Assembly: GCA_964599275.1 (NCBI GenBank)
Contig: CAZRFK010000103.1
Span: 1 to 5,640, forward strand
Direction: 5' to 3'
Source of the DNA: PUMD01 sp964599275
GTDB lineage: Bacteria; Bacillota; Sulfobacillia; SLMV01
Length of the DNA: 5,640 nt
The notes beneath the pieces are model-generated. The model had not been told where the DNA came from, did no database searches, and saw nothing but the letters and a program-made list of their open reading frames with translations. The number at the start of each line of letters is the position of its first letter. Within the stretch, counting starts at the first letter, position 1. The position numbers and the translations under genes were made by a program. Shown piece by piece: positions 5,592-5,640 of this stretch.

Positions 5592-5626
5592 AAAAAAAAA
5601 GACCCCCACTTCAAGTGAGTGGGGGT
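5592..5626 (-). terminator. Rho-independent terminator of an unseen upstream gene
   Basis: A 9-bp perfect stem (5602-5610 with 5618-5626, mostly C:G pairs) encloses a 7-nt loop. Read on the minus strand, it is followed by one C and then nine T (complement of the A-run 5592-5600). This is a textbook intrinsic terminator for a minus-strand gene beyond the right edge. It separates that gene from the tmk cluster. The plus strand has no T-run after the stem, so the element is directional. Confidence 0.9.
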
Positions 5627-5640
5627 AGTATAGGATCCGG

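Overview
The window is a stretch of a Firmicutes-type chromosome, most likely a member of Clostridia. The evidence is gene order: thymidylate kinase, the cyclic-di-AMP receptor DarA (YaaQ), DNA polymerase III delta-prime (HolB), RicT (YaaT/PSP1) and the rRNA methyltransferase RsmI (YabC) follow each other as in the tmk-yaaQ-yaaR-holB-yaaT-(yabA)-yabC region that lies near oriC in Bacillus. Base composition is moderate and Shine-Dalgarno sequences are strong. No species can be named. A run of exactly 100 N shows this is a draft assembly.

All genes are on the minus strand, so transcription runs from right to left. At the right edge (5592-5626) a rho-independent terminator closes an unseen upstream gene. 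A 258-bp intergenic region follows, with two abutting hairpin-forming inverted repeats, an extended -10 promoter and a 19-codon in-frame leader ORF that touches the tmk start. Then come tmk (5382-4735), darA (4675 into the gap), the gap (4250-4349), the rest of holB (to 3593), ricT (3526-2702), rsmI (about 2672-1764) and, after 108 bp, an N-acyl-D-amino-acid deacylase gene (1655-84). At the left edge a terminator-like hairpin (6-43) has its T-run on the plus strand, so it probably ends a convergent gene outside the window.

The core genes serve housekeeping around the chromosome: dTTP supply (Tmk), the replicative clamp loader (HolB), second-messenger sensing (DarA), RNA maturation and developmental control (RicT), and 30S subunit maturation (RsmI). 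The D-aminoacylase is a metabolic or scavenging enzyme attached to the end of this cluster and is not a usual member of it.

I do not see an undescribed multi-gene system. The parts that deserve a second look are small DNA-level signals. They are a perfect 28-bp palindrome inside holB (3785-3812), an exact match to the Bacillus Noc nucleoid-occlusion site inside rsmI (2098-2111) with a 12/14 partner at 98-111, the paired hairpins and leader ORF ahead of tmk, and the gap that falsely fuses darA to holB.
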